A stretch of 64,000 nucleotides of DNA from Craurococcus roseus (GTDB lineage: Bacteria; Pseudomonadota; Alphaproteobacteria; Acetobacterales; Acetobacteraceae), in assembly GCF_039523795.1 (NCBI RefSeq), contig NZ_BAAAFZ010000125.1, forward strand, positions 11,208-75,207. Reading direction: 5' to 3'. Positions 19,187-27,475 of the stretch are shown piece after piece. Below the pieces are notes generated by a model that had not been told where the DNA came from, ran no database searches, and saw only the letters and a program-made list of their open reading frames with translations. The position numbers and the translations under genes are program-made. Each line of letters starts with the position of its first letter. The stretch's first letter is position 1.

Positions 19187-19216
19187 CGGCGCCGCCGCCG
19201 CGGGGCGCCGCCTTTT
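19187..19216 (+). terminator. Probable terminator after acnA
   Basis: CGGCGCC (19187-19193) pairs with GGCGCCG (19204-19210) across a 10-base loop and is followed by CCTTTT. The stem is GC-only and the T-tract is short, so it is a moderate candidate 25 bases after the acnA stop. Confidence 0.5.
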
Positions 19217-19254
19217 CCCCTCGCCTGCGGATCGCTGGCGAAAGGGGTTCCGAT

Positions 19255-19279
19255 GGAACTGCCAAGCGCCCGTGTTGTT
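19255..19279 (+). promoter_or_regulatory. Possible EcfG-type (general stress) promoter
   Basis: GGAAC at 19255-19259 and TGTT at 19276-19279 are 16 bases apart. The alphaproteobacterial EcfG consensus is GGAAC-N16/17-CGTT, so this differs at one position. It lies 34 bases before the lipoprotein ATG. Confidence 0.45.
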
Positions 19280-19312
19280 GCATAGGCGCTGTATGAACGG
19301 AGGCATTCGAGA

Positions 19313-19576
19313 ATGACCATCATGAAGCCGGCCATCGCCGTCGTCGCCCTGCTCGCCTTCGCGGCGTGCGAGCAACGGCCCCAAGGGCGCTACACCTCGC
19401 CCGGCACGGGTCCGACGGGTGAACCAGGCCGGCCGACCGCGGCCAATCCGACCGGCTCTTCGCCTTCTCCCGCAACCGGCGGCGGCGTTCCCGTCCCGCC
19501 CGCACGTGGCGGTTCAGGTGGTGTGGGCGGCGGTCTTCAGCCTGGCCTGGGCGGCACGACCGGCTCCGGTCGCTGA
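19313..19576 (+). CDS. Small proline/glycine-rich lipoprotein
   Basis: An 87-aa protein with a short basic N-terminus, hydrophobic core and lipobox LLAFAAC (cysteine at about residue 19), so it would be lipidated and kept in the envelope. The mature part is low-complexity (proline, glycine, threonine, serine) and has no recognised domain. GGAGG precedes the ATG. It may be under general-stress control (see promoter). It converges on the TetR gene. The function is unknown. Confidence 0.75.
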   Translation: MTIMKPAIAVVALLAFAACEQRPQGRYTSPGTGPTGEPGRPTAANPTGSSPSPATGGGVPVPPARGGSGGVGGGLQPGLGGTTGSGR

Positions 19577-19626
19577 GGCGTTCGACGCGGCGCGGCTCCA
19601 TGAGGGCCGTGCCGCTGGTCAGCTGG

Positions 19627-20256
19627 TCAGCCCGGGGCGAACGCGGCGCGGATGAAGGCTCGGTAAAGCATCACCTGCTTTGGCATCAGCGCCGGATCGC
19701 GCAGGGTTTTGGATAGCGTGATGCTGCCATCCACCAGGGCGGACGCCATGTCGGCCAGATCGCGCAGGTCGAGGTCCATCCGTGGCGGGTAACGCTCGGC
19801 GATGCGCAGGAAGCGCGCGTGGAACCGCTCGCGCCACGCCAGCACCGCCGAGCGGTTTAGCTCCCGTATGTCGCGGCTGAAGAGCTGCTCCTGGTAGCAG
19901 TAGGAAGCCACGAGGCAGCCCGGGTGCGCGCCGCCCGGCAACTCCGCCAGCATCTCCGCGAAGAATTTCAGGAACACGAGGAAGCCGTGCAGCGGGTCCT
20001 CGTTCAACGCGTCCGCGCGCTCGAACAATTCGTCCAAGATGCGTTTGTCGGTTTCGATGAAGCGGACGAGCAGGGCCTTGGCGAGGTCGTTCTTGTCGCT
20101 GAAGTGGTAAAAGAACCCGCTCTTGGAGATGCCGGTCGCCGCGATCAGCTCGTCTATCGAGGTCGCGGCGAAGCCCTTGCGGAGGACCGAGGCCTCTGCT
20201 TCGTCCAGCAGGCGCTCGCGCGCCGAGACCTTCCTCGTGGCGACCTTTTCGAGCAT
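19627..20256 (-). CDS. TetR/AcrR family transcriptional regulator
   Basis: Repressor-type regulator of 209 aa. The N-terminal helix-turn-helix is clear: FAATSIDELIAATGISKSGFFYHFSDKNDLAKALL, quoted here only in part as IDELIAATGISKSGFFYHF. The C-terminal ligand domain contains PGCLVASYCYQEQ, a pattern seen in the TetR subgroup that senses electrophiles or aromatic compounds, but its ligand is unknown. It is divergent from the TTC38-like gene, with an imperfect palindrome 7 bases before its own start that suits autoregulation. Confidence 0.9.
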   Translation of the reverse strand: MLEKVATRKVSARERLLDEAEASVLRKGFAATSIDELIAATGISKSGFFYHFSDKNDLAKALLVRFIETDKRILDELFERADALNEDPLHGFLVFLKFFAEMLAELPGGAHPGCLVASYCYQEQLFSRDIRELNRSAVLAWRERFHARFLRIAERYPPRMDLDLRDLADMASALVDGSITLSKTLRDPALMPKQVMLYRAFIRAAFAPG

Positions 20257-20262
20257 GGTCCG

Positions 20263-20281
20263 ACTGTACTACGGGTGCAGT
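20263..20281. promoter_or_regulatory. Candidate TetR operator
   Basis: ACTGTAC (20263-20269), five spacer bases and GTGCAGT (20275-20281) form a 19-bp inverted repeat with one mismatch, right beside the tetR start and in the tetR/TTC38 divergent region. The geometry fits a TetR dimer; binding is inferred. Confidence 0.45.
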
Positions 20282-20453
20282 TCCTCCGTCCGCTGTGCGG
20301 TGCATCACGGAACGAAGCGGCCGCAAAGCTTTGATTCCGTTGCATTAGGTCTGGCGCCCGCCCCTGGACCACGCGTCGGCTATCGGCGCCGGCCGCGATT
20401 GCGCATTCCTCCAGCCGCGTGAAACGCGAAAGAGGAAGAGGAACGCCAACGCC

Positions 20454-21791
20454 ATGAACGCCACCGACCTGTGGGGCAACGCCGTGTCCGGCGCGAGCCC
20501 AGCGACCGTGCGCGGCCTGGAGGCCGCCACCTTGAAGCTGCACGCCTACCAAGCCGACCCTGTCGCCGACATCGACGCGGTGATCGCGGAACAACCTGAC
20601 TGCCCCATGCCGCACGCCTTCCGCGCCGGCGTCCTCGCCACCGCGCTGGACAAGGCGTTCGAGGGGGAGATGCTCCGCAGCCTCGAAGCCGCCGAAGCGC
20701 TGGCGCCCCGCGCCAACGACCGGGAGCGCGGGCACATCGCGGCCCTGCGGCTCTGGGCGGACGGCGACTACTCCGGCGCGACCGAGGCGTGGGGCCGCAC
20801 CGCCATCGCCCACCCGCGCGACGGCCTCGCCGTCCAGTTCGCGCACATCGGCGACTTCGCGCTAGGCTATTCGCACATGCTGCGCGACCGGATCGCCCGC
20901 GTGCTGCCGTACTGGCGCGGCGCGCCGGGCCAGGGCTTCATGCTCGGGATGCACGCCTTCGGCCTGGAGGAGAGCGGCGACTACGCGGCGGCCGAGGAGG
21001 TAGGGCGCAAGGCGCTGACGCTGGACCGGCAAGACGGTTGGGCCGCGCACGCCGTCGCCCACGTCATGGAGATGACGGGCCGCGCGGCCGAGGGCGTAGC
21101 CTTCATCCGGGCCACCGCGCCGGATTGGGCGCCGGGCAGCATGTTCGCTTACCACAATTGGTGGCACCTCGCGCTGTTCCACCTCGACCGCGGCGACGCG
21201 GCGGAGGCGCTGCGGCTGTTCGACGAGGACATTGCCGGCGGGAACTTCGGCCAAGCCCTGGAACTGGTGGACGGCTCGGCCCTGCTCTGGCGGTTGCACG
21301 CTCTGGGGCACCCGGTGGGCGACCGCTGGCACCGGCTCGCGGACGGCTGGAAGGCGCGGATCGCGGACGGCGCCTACGCCTTCAACGACCTGCACGCGAT
21401 GATGGCCTTCGTCGGCCTCGGCGACGCAGCGGCGCAGCGCGAGCTGATCGCCAACGTCCGGCGGTCGGCCGAGGGCGCCGGCACCAACGCCATGATGGCG
21501 CGGGAGGTCGGGCTGCCCGCCTGCCTCGGCTTCGCCGCCTTCGGCCAGGGCGACTACGCAGAGGCGGTCGCCCAGTTGCTGCCGATCAGGGGCAAGGCCA
21601 ACCGCTTCGGCGGCAGCCACGCGCAGCGGGACGTCTTCTCCTGGACGCTGACGGAGGCGGCGCTCCGCCTGGGCGACAAGCCGCTGGCCGAGGCCATGGC
21701 GACGGAGCGCTTGGCGGCCAAGCCCGACAGCCCACTCAACCTCGCCTGGGCGCGCCGCGGCGCCGCGCTGGAGGCGAAGCGGGCGGCTTGA
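20454..21791 (+). CDS. Tetratricopeptide repeat protein, TTC38-like
   Basis: A 445-aa protein resembling the TTC38 family (an alpha-helical TPR protein also found in eukaryotes). Family-like stretches are FAHIGDFALGYSHMLRDRI, GFMLGMHAFGLEESGDYAAAEE, WAAHAVAHVMEMTGRAAEG and YHNWWHLALFHLDRGDAAEAL, the last containing the conserved HNWWHLALF motif. There is no signal peptide, so it should be cytosolic. The biochemical role of TTC38 proteins is not established. It is divergent from the TetR gene and could be its target, as both share the operator region. Confidence 0.82.
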   Translation: MNATDLWGNAVSGASPATVRGLEAATLKLHAYQADPVADIDAVIAEQPDCPMPHAFRAGVLATALDKAFEGEMLRSLEAAEALAPRANDRERGHIAALRLWADGDYSGATEAWGRTAIAHPRDGLAVQFAHIGDFALGYSHMLRDRIARVLPYWRGAPGQGFMLGMHAFGLEESGDYAAAEEVGRKALTLDRQDGWAAHAVAHVMEMTGRAAEGVAFIRATAPDWAPGSMFAYHNWWHLALFHLDRGDAAEALRLFDEDIAGGNFGQALELVDGSALLWRLHALGHPVGDRWHRLADGWKARIADGAYAFNDLHAMMAFVGLGDAAAQRELIANVRRSAEGAGTNAMMAREVGLPACLGFAAFGQGDYAEAVAQLLPIRGKANRFGGSHAQRDVFSWTLTEAALRLGDKPLAEAMATERLAAKPDSPLNLAWARRGAALEAKRAA

Positions 21792-21967
21792 CCGAGGGAC
21801 ACCGGCGGGCGCGGCCGGTGGCGCCCGCCGACACTTCGCAGGAATTCGGTCTGGATGGCCCGGACTTCCACTGTAAGTTGATAGGTCCTTATGTTATTGC
21901 ACAACCGCCGCAATAAGCGGCCGGTCGGGCCCGCTCCCGGCCGCCCGCCATGCGACGGAGGCACCGG

Positions 21968-23431
21968 ATGCTGCTCGGCGAGCTTTTCACCATCAACGGG
22001 CTGGTGACGCCGGACGACGTCGCGTCGGCGCTCGAGGAGCAGAGGCAGCGGGGCGGTCTGCTGGGCGAAATCCTCGTGGCCGCGGGACGGCTTTCCCGCG
22101 AAGCCCTGGCCGAAGCGGTCGCCGCCGTGCCCGCGGCGCCGTCCTCGCTCGAGGACACCGGGCTCAGCCTGCCGGACCTGCTGAACCTGCTCACCAAAAT
22201 CCTGCAATCCGGCTCCGTGGACACGGTGGCCAAGGCCGCCGACGTGCTGAGGCTGCCATCGCGCCTCGTGCAGAATCTGGTGGACGAGGCCAAGGCGCGG
22301 AAGCTCATCGAGATCCTCGCCGCTGCGACCCTCACGGGCCGGCCCCGCGTCGCGCTCACCGCGGCCGGGCGGGAATGGGCGCAGCAGGCCTTCGAGCAGA
22401 ACGCCTATGTGGGCCCCGCCCCGGTCCCGCTGGCGGACTACATCGCGCGCATCAAGCGCCAAGCCATCGGCGACGAGCGGGTGCCCCCGGAGGCGGTGGC
22501 CAAGGCGCTGGCCGGGCTCGTGACGTCCGACGACCTGGTGTCCCAGGTCGGCCCGGCGGTCAACTCGGGCCGGCCGATCCTGCTCTACGGTCCGCCCGGC
22601 AACGGCAAGACCTCGGTGGCCGAGCGCATCGGCTCGGTTTTCAGCTCCATGATCTACGTCCCGCACTGCTTCGAGGTCAGCGGCCAGATCGTGAAGGTCT
22701 TCGACCCCGACATCCACCGGGAGGTCGCCTCGTCCGCCGCCGCCGACCCGAGCCAAAGCAGCAGCATCCGGGCCGCCGGCTTCGACCGCCGCTGGGTGCC
22801 CTGCCGGCGCCCGTTCGTCGTCACCGGCGGCGAGCTGACGCTCGAGATGCTGGACCTCAGCTTCAACCCGCTGGCCAAGTTCTACGAGGCGCCGCTGCAC
22901 GTGAAGGCGCTGAACGGCACGTTCCTGATCGACGACTTCGGCCGCCAACTGGTCAGCCCGGAGGCGCTCCTCAACCGGTGGATCGTGCCGCTGGAGAGCC
23001 GCAAGGACTTCATGAAGCTGCACACCGGCAAGAGCTTCTCGCTGCCCTTCGACGAGCTGGTGATCTTCTCCACCAACATGCCGCCGGGCCAGCTGATGGA
23101 CCCCGCCTTCCTGCGCCGCATCCCCTACAAGATCGAGGTCACGGGCCCGAGCCCGGCGGAGTTCGGGCAGATTTTCCGCGCGGTCGCGCGCGCGCGCGGC
23201 GTGGTTGCCACGGACGAGGCGATCGCCTTCGTCATCTCCGAACTCGCCGAGCGCCAAGGCGTCGCGCTCGCCGCCTACCAGCCCGGGTTCATCGTCGGCC
23301 AGGTGCTCGCGGCGTGCAAATACCGCGGCGCCCCTCCCGCGTGCCACCGCGACGTGCTCGCCTTCGCCATCGGCAACCTCCACCCCAAGGAAGACCCCGA
23401 CGGCTACGGCATGGCCCCGCGCAAGGGCTGA
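21968..23431 (+). CDS. AAA+ ATPase with MshEN-like N-terminus and winged helix
   Basis: A 487-aa protein. Residues 1-48 hold two tandem repeats (LLGELFTINGLVTPDDVASA and LLGEILVAAGRLSREALAEA) that match the spacing of the MshEN/GspE N-domain, a known c-di-GMP-binding module, although the usual first arginine is missing. Residues ~85-140 look like a winged helix. The AAA+ core has Walker A GPPGNGKT (208-215), Walker B FLIDDF (319-324), sensor 1 FSTN and an arginine-finger-like FLRRI. It lacks the secretion-ATPase C-domain of true PilB/GspE. The start at 21968 is set by GGAGG; an ATG at 21950 is in frame. The function is unknown; a c-di-GMP link is speculative. Confidence 0.75.
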   Translation: MLLGELFTINGLVTPDDVASALEEQRQRGGLLGEILVAAGRLSREALAEAVAAVPAAPSSLEDTGLSLPDLLNLLTKILQSGSVDTVAKAADVLRLPSRLVQNLVDEAKARKLIEILAAATLTGRPRVALTAAGREWAQQAFEQNAYVGPAPVPLADYIARIKRQAIGDERVPPEAVAKALAGLVTSDDLVSQVGPAVNSGRPILLYGPPGNGKTSVAERIGSVFSSMIYVPHCFEVSGQIVKVFDPDIHREVASSAAADPSQSSSIRAAGFDRRWVPCRRPFVVTGGELTLEMLDLSFNPLAKFYEAPLHVKALNGTFLIDDFGRQLVSPEALLNRWIVPLESRKDFMKLHTGKSFSLPFDELVIFSTNMPPGQLMDPAFLRRIPYKIEVTGPSPAEFGQIFRAVARARGVVATDEAIAFVISELAERQGVALAAYQPGFIVGQVLAACKYRGAPPACHRDVLAFAIGNLHPKEDPDGYGMAPRKG

Positions 23432-23525
23432 GAGGCGGCGCGGCGGCGAGGCCTGCCGCAGGTCTACCGGCCGCGGGCCTTCGTGCCGGGCGCCGGACGG
23501 GTCGGCCCCGACGCCAGGCCGGTCC

Positions 23526-24332
23526 TCAGAAATCGAAGCTGAGGATCGCCTTGCCCGCCCAGCGGTCGCTGTTGTGGGTGAGGCCGTGCCCCAGGCCGAC
23601 GTGGAGCGCCAGGCTCTTGCCCAGGCGTACGTCGGTGGTGACGAAGAGCTGGTGCGCCTGCCGCTCCGTCCTTTCGAAACGGCTGATCCGGCCGAAATCC
23701 ATGAAGTGCTCCACGCCGAGCCAGACGCGCTCCGCCACTTGGCGCACCCCGCGCACCGCCGGCGCGAAGACCGGGCCTTCGCGGCCGAGGGGTATTTCGA
23801 CGGTCGGGTTCAGGATGAGCTGCCAAGGCCCGGTGCGGAGGTCGAGGATCGGCCGCAGGCTGATCGCCCAATTCGCGCCGGAGAAGCGCGTGGACTGGTG
23901 GCGGATCTCGATGTCGAGGCCGCCGGCGATCGGGCGCTCGCCCGCGTTCGGCACCACGAAGGTGTTCCGCACCTTGAAGCCGCCGCCGTAGAGGTCGCCC
24001 GAGAACTCGCGCGCGACCGGCAGGTACAGCGCGATCTCGTGCCAAGTCGCGGTGGCGTAGCCGATTTCGGAGGTCGTCAACAGGCCGTTGCGCGGCGCGC
24101 CCTCGCCGTTCCGGCCGCGGCGGCCGAAGACGAGGTGCTGGTTGACGTCGAAGCCGCCCGGCTCCGCGATCCGCCCGTCGAAGATCTGGAACTCGTCGAA
24201 CACGCCGGCGGCGGCGGGCCAGGGGGCGAGCAGGACCGCCGCCAGCAGGGCGAGGCGGCGCGCGGCGGCGCGCAGCGGGCCCGGCGATGTCGGCCGGCGC
24301 AGGCCGGTTGGATTCTGCGTGGGTTCGTTCAT
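23526..24332 (-). CDS. Predicted outer-membrane beta-barrel protein
   Basis: A 268-aa protein with a signal peptide (LALLAAVLLAPWPAAAG) and then alternating beta-strand sequence, aromatic girdle residues, and a terminal phenylalanine (AILSFDF), as expected for a barrel inserted by BAM. It resembles uncharacterised proteins of the outer-membrane beta-barrel class with motifs such as FDEFQIFDGRIAEPGGFDVNQH, given here in part. It converges on the AAA+ gene 94 bases away and is divergent from the PaiB gene. The transported substrate or role is unknown. Confidence 0.65.
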   Translation of the reverse strand: MNEPTQNPTGLRRPTSPGPLRAAARRLALLAAVLLAPWPAAAGVFDEFQIFDGRIAEPGGFDVNQHLVFGRRGRNGEGAPRNGLLTTSEIGYATATWHEIALYLPVAREFSGDLYGGGFKVRNTFVVPNAGERPIAGGLDIEIRHQSTRFSGANWAISLRPILDLRTGPWQLILNPTVEIPLGREGPVFAPAVRGVRQVAERVWLGVEHFMDFGRISRFERTERQAHQLFVTTDVRLGKSLALHVGLGHGLTHNSDRWAGKAILSFDF

Positions 24333-24439
24333 GTCCTGGTCCGAAGCTGAGCGCGGCGGTCGCCGGGGATGCCGGCCGGTTCCCGGCCGCCGGCGGCGCG
24401 ATTGCGCGGCGGGCGGGGCGCTGGCACGCTGCCGACGCC

Positions 24440-25084
24440 ATGCTCTACCAACCGCCCGCCTTCCGCGAGGAGCGCCCGGAGGTCTTGCGCGGCCTGATCC
24501 GGTCCGCGCGCCTTGCGATGCTGGTCTCCAACGGCCCCGACGGCGTGCCCGATGTCACGCACCTGCCCTTGCTCCTGGTCGAGGACGGCGCGGGCGCCTT
24601 CATCATCGGGCACTTCGCGCGCGGCAACCCGCACTGGCGCCGGCTCGCGGAGGCAGGGTGCGCCGTCGCGGTGTTCCCCGGCGTCGAGGCCTACGTCTCG
24701 CCCAATTGGTACGCCTCCAAGGCGGAGCACGGGAAGGTCGTGCCCACCTGGAACTACGAGGCGGTTCACGCCGAAGGCCCCGTCGAGATCGTGGAGGACG
24801 CGGAGCGGCTGCATGATTTCGTGTCCCGCCTGACGGAAGCGCACGAGGCGGCGCAGCCGCGGCCCTGGTCGGTGGGGGACGCGCCGGCACCCTTCGTGGC
24901 GGGCCAGCTCCGCGGCATCGTCGGCGTCTCGCTGCGGGTGGAGCGGCTGGCCGGCAAGCGCAAGCTGAGCCAGAACCGCACCCCGGCCGACCGGGACGGC
25001 GCCATCGCCGGCCTCGGCGCGAGCGCGGACGCGCGGGACCAGGACGCGGCGTCGGCCATGCGGGCGGTGGCTGAGGGCGACTGA
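24440..25084 (+). CDS. PaiB-type FMN-binding protein (negative transcriptional regulator family)
   Basis: A 214-aa protein of the PaiB family, a split-barrel FMN-binding fold. Diagnostic stretches are MLYQPPAF at the N-terminus, THLPLLLVE, GHFARGNPHWRR, YVSPNWYASK, VPTWNYEAVHAEG and the C-terminal KLSQNRTPADRDG. Bacillus PaiB was described as a regulator of sporulation and degradative enzymes, but most members are likely flavoproteins of unknown activity. The ATG at 24440 gives the usual start; longer in-frame codons to 24287 lie over the neighbour's 5' end. Confidence 0.9.
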   Translation: MLYQPPAFREERPEVLRGLIRSARLAMLVSNGPDGVPDVTHLPLLLVEDGAGAFIIGHFARGNPHWRRLAEAGCAVAVFPGVEAYVSPNWYASKAEHGKVVPTWNYEAVHAEGPVEIVEDAERLHDFVSRLTEAHEAAQPRPWSVGDAPAPFVAGQLRGIVGVSLRVERLAGKRKLSQNRTPADRDGAIAGLGASADARDQDAASAMRAVAEGD

Positions 25085-25303
25085 CACCGGACGGCGATGC
25101 CGAAACGCCGCCCATCCATGTCGATACGCGTTGTCAAGGCAATGCGCGAAATAGCGCTGCCTCCCGATGTAAGTCGGTGAGTCCGGGCCATGTGCCCTGA
25201 CGCCCGCCGAGAAAGCGTCTCCTCGCCGCGCTGATTTTTCGACCCGAGCCGAATACTTGCCGGCGACGTCCACCGCCGCGGCCCGCGTCCACGCTCGGCA
25301 ATC

Positions 25304-25603
25304 ATGCCAGCGCCACAGGATGAAAAACCGATGACCCGAAGCTTGGCAGGGATGTGGCGCCTCGTGATGGATCCCGAGGTGAGCCCGCTCATGCGGATTC
25401 CCAAGATGCAACGGTTCCAGATGATGCAGGTCTTGGCCTACATGTGGTGCATCGTTTTCTCGGCGTGGATCGGCAGCGCTTTGGTCTTCGGGTTCAGCGC
25501 CGCGGTCCACAGCATCCTGCTGGTCGGCATCTTCTTCACCGCAGACGTGTTCAGGCGCGCGCGCCGAAACACGTCGGCCGCCACCGTCCGCGCCGCCGAC
25601 TGA
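25304..25603 (+). CDS. Small integral membrane protein
   Basis: A 99-aa protein (or 90 aa from the ATG at 25331, which has an AGGAT sequence upstream). It has a methionine-rich amphipathic start (MRIPKMQRFQMMQVLAYMW) and two hydrophobic segments at about residues 40-60 and 65-82, ending in a basic tail. No family is recognised. The 219-base leader is relatively AT-rich but shows no convincing promoter. The function is unknown. Confidence 0.55.
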   Translation: MPAPQDEKPMTRSLAGMWRLVMDPEVSPLMRIPKMQRFQMMQVLAYMWCIVFSAWIGSALVFGFSAAVHSILLVGIFFTADVFRRARRNTSAATVRAAD

Positions 25604-25692
25604 AAACGGCGGCGTCACGCCGCGCGGACGGCCAGAGGCCGCTCGATCCGGCGTCCGACCGGGGAGCGGGATGGCCGTGATCCGCACCGGCG

Positions 25693-26847
25693 TCAGCCCG
25701 CGCCGCCGGCGATCTCCGCCCGGAACTCGTCCAGCGCGCGCAAGCGGCCGTCGCGCGCCTCCACGTGCCAGAAGGTCCAGCCGTTGCAACTCGGCGCGTC
25801 CTGCACCAGCGCGCCGACGCGGTGGATGGAGCCCTGCGCCCGGCCGCAGCGGACCGAGCCGTCAGCCGCCACCTGCGCGCTCCAGCGGCGGGCGCGGTCC
25901 ACGAGCACGGAGCCGGGCGGGACCAAGCCACGCTCGACCAGGGTGCCGAAGGGGATGCGCGGCTGCTCCCGCTTGGCCGGCGTGATCGCGGCTGCGGCCT
26001 CCGGCAGCGGCTCCACCGCGGCGATCCGCCCGGCGGCGGCGTCCGCGTAGGCCTCCTCCCGCTCGATCCCGATGAAGCGGCGGCCGAGGCGCTTGGCCAC
26101 CGCCGCCGTGGTGCCGGTGCCGAGGAAGGGGTCCAGCACCACGTCGCCCGGCCCGGTGCAGGCGAGCAGCACCCGGTGCAGCAGCGCCTCGGGCTTCTGC
26201 GTCGGGTGCAGCTTGGCGCCCTTGGAGTCGCGCAGCCGCTCCGGGCCGGTGCAGAGCGGCAGCAGCCAGTCGCTCCGCATCTGCAGGTCCTCGTTCAGCG
26301 CCTTCATGGCGGCGTAGTTGAAGCGGTAGCGGCTCTCCGGCCCCCGCGCGGCCCAGATCAGCGTCTCGTGCGCGTTGGTGAAACGCCGGCCGCGGAAGTT
26401 CGGCATCGGGTTCGACTTGCGCCAGACAATGTCGTTCAGCACCCAGAATCCGAGGTCTTGCAGCGCCGCGCCCAAGCGAAAGACGTTGTGGTAGCTGCCC
26501 ATGACCCAGACCGTGCCGTCCTTGCGCAGCACGCGGCGCGCCTCGCCGAGCCAGGCGCGGGTGAAGGCGTCGTAGGCGGCGAGATCCGGAAAGCTGTCCC
26601 AGGCGTCGTCCACGCCGTCCACCAAGCTGTGGTCCGGCCGGCGCAAGCCGTTCTTGAGCTGGAGGTTGTAGGGCGGGTCGGCGAACACCGCATGCACGGA
26701 GGCGGGCGGCAGGCCGCGCATCAAGTCGATGCAGTCCCCGACCAGAACCTGGTCGAGGGGCAGAGCGAGCCCGGTCCCCAAAGAATACCACTCCCCGCTG
26801 ATGCCCCCGGATGAATCATCGCGGCCCGCAACGGCCTGGTCAACCAC
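25693..26847 (-). CDS. ccrM: Cell-cycle-type DNA adenine methyltransferase CcrM (GANTC)
   Basis: Beta-class N6-adenine methyltransferase of 384 aa. The catalytic DPPY (57-60) comes before the SAM motif FLGTGTT, as in CcrM of Caulobacter and Rhizobiales. NPMPNFRGRRFTNAHETLIWA and KLHPTQKPEALLHRVLLA are family hallmarks, and a C-terminal RAMA-type domain (~300-384, ending near CNGWTFWHVE) is present, as required by true CcrM for GANTC recognition. No restriction gene is adjacent, so it is an orphan methylase. The GTG start at 26847 overlaps the rnhB stop by 8 bases, so the pair is translationally coupled. Confidence 0.95.
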   Translation of the reverse strand: MVDQAVAGRDDSSGGISGEWYSLGTGLALPLDQVLVGDCIDLMRGLPPASVHAVFADPPYNLQLKNGLRRPDHSLVDGVDDAWDSFPDLAAYDAFTRAWLGEARRVLRKDGTVWVMGSYHNVFRLGAALQDLGFWVLNDIVWRKSNPMPNFRGRRFTNAHETLIWAARGPESRYRFNYAAMKALNEDLQMRSDWLLPLCTGPERLRDSKGAKLHPTQKPEALLHRVLLACTGPGDVVLDPFLGTGTTAAVAKRLGRRFIGIEREEAYADAAAGRIAAVEPLPEAAAAITPAKREQPRIPFGTLVERGLVPPGSVLVDRARRWSAQVAADGSVRCGRAQGSIHRVGALVQDAPSCNGWTFWHVEARDGRLRALDEFRAEIAGGAG

Positions 26848-27475
26848 AGGATGCGGCGATCGCCCGGTCCACCGGCCGGAAACCGCGGCGGTGGTGCGGG
26901 CAGGCGCCGTGCAGCGCCAGCGCCCGCCGGTGCCGCAGCGTGGGGTAACCGGCGTGGTCCGCGAAGCCGTAGGCCGGCCAGCGCGCCCCGAGCCGCGCCA
27001 TGGCGCGGTCCCGGACGACCTTGGCCAGAATCGAGGCGGCGGCGATCGAGAGGGACAGCCCGTCGCCGCCGACCACGCACCGCACCGGGCAGGCGAGCGG
27101 CGGCGGCCGGTTGCCGTCCACCAGCGCCAGGGCCGGCGGGCGCGGCAGCCGCGCCACCGCCCGGGCCATGGCGAGGTGGGTGGCGCGCAGGATGTTCAGC
27201 CGCCCGATCTCGGCCGCCGAAGCGGCGCCGACGCCGATCTCGGCGCCCCCTGCCGAAGCCGCTTCGCGCAGCGCGAGCGCGGCCGCCTCCCGCGCCGGCG
27301 CGGTCAAGCGTTTGCTGTCGTCGAGCAGCGCGGCGAGCGCGGGCGGCACGCCGTCGGGAAAGACCACGGCTGCGGCCAGCACCGGCCCGGCCAGCGGCCC
27401 ACGGCCGGCCTCGTCCACGCCGGCGACCCGGTCGCCCTTTCCGAAGCCGGTCTCGAACTCGAAGTGCGGTGTCAT
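26840..27475 (-). CDS. rnhB: Ribonuclease HII
   Basis: A 211-aa enzyme that cuts RNA in RNA-DNA hybrids and removes misincorporated ribonucleotides. The active-site start VAGVDEAGRGPLAGPV supplies the Asp-Glu pair, LLDDSKRLT and the later LVDGNRPP and GGDGLSLSIAAASILAKVVRDR (in part) are conserved. The ATG at 27475 gives the normal family length; upstream codons lack family similarity. The rnhB-ccrM order is shared with many alphaproteobacteria and may link replication repair with methylation of new DNA. Confidence 0.95.
   Translation of the reverse strand: MTPHFEFETGFGKGDRVAGVDEAGRGPLAGPVLAAAVVFPDGVPPALAALLDDSKRLTAPAREAAALALREAASAGGAEIGVGAASAAEIGRLNILRATHLAMARAVARLPRPPALALVDGNRPPPLACPVRCVVGGDGLSLSIAAASILAKVVRDRAMARLGARWPAYGFADHAGYPTLRHRRALALHGACPHHRRGFRPVDRAIAASCG

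Noticed and set aside
20287..20320. GGAAC near 20290 followed by CGTT upstream of the TTC38 gene
   Set aside because: The spacing is about 23 bases, outside the 16-17 allowed for EcfG promoters.
25127..25160. TTGTCA/TTGACA-like boxes before the small membrane protein at 25304
   Set aside because: Neither strand gives a -10 box at 16-18 bases, and the distance to the gene is large.
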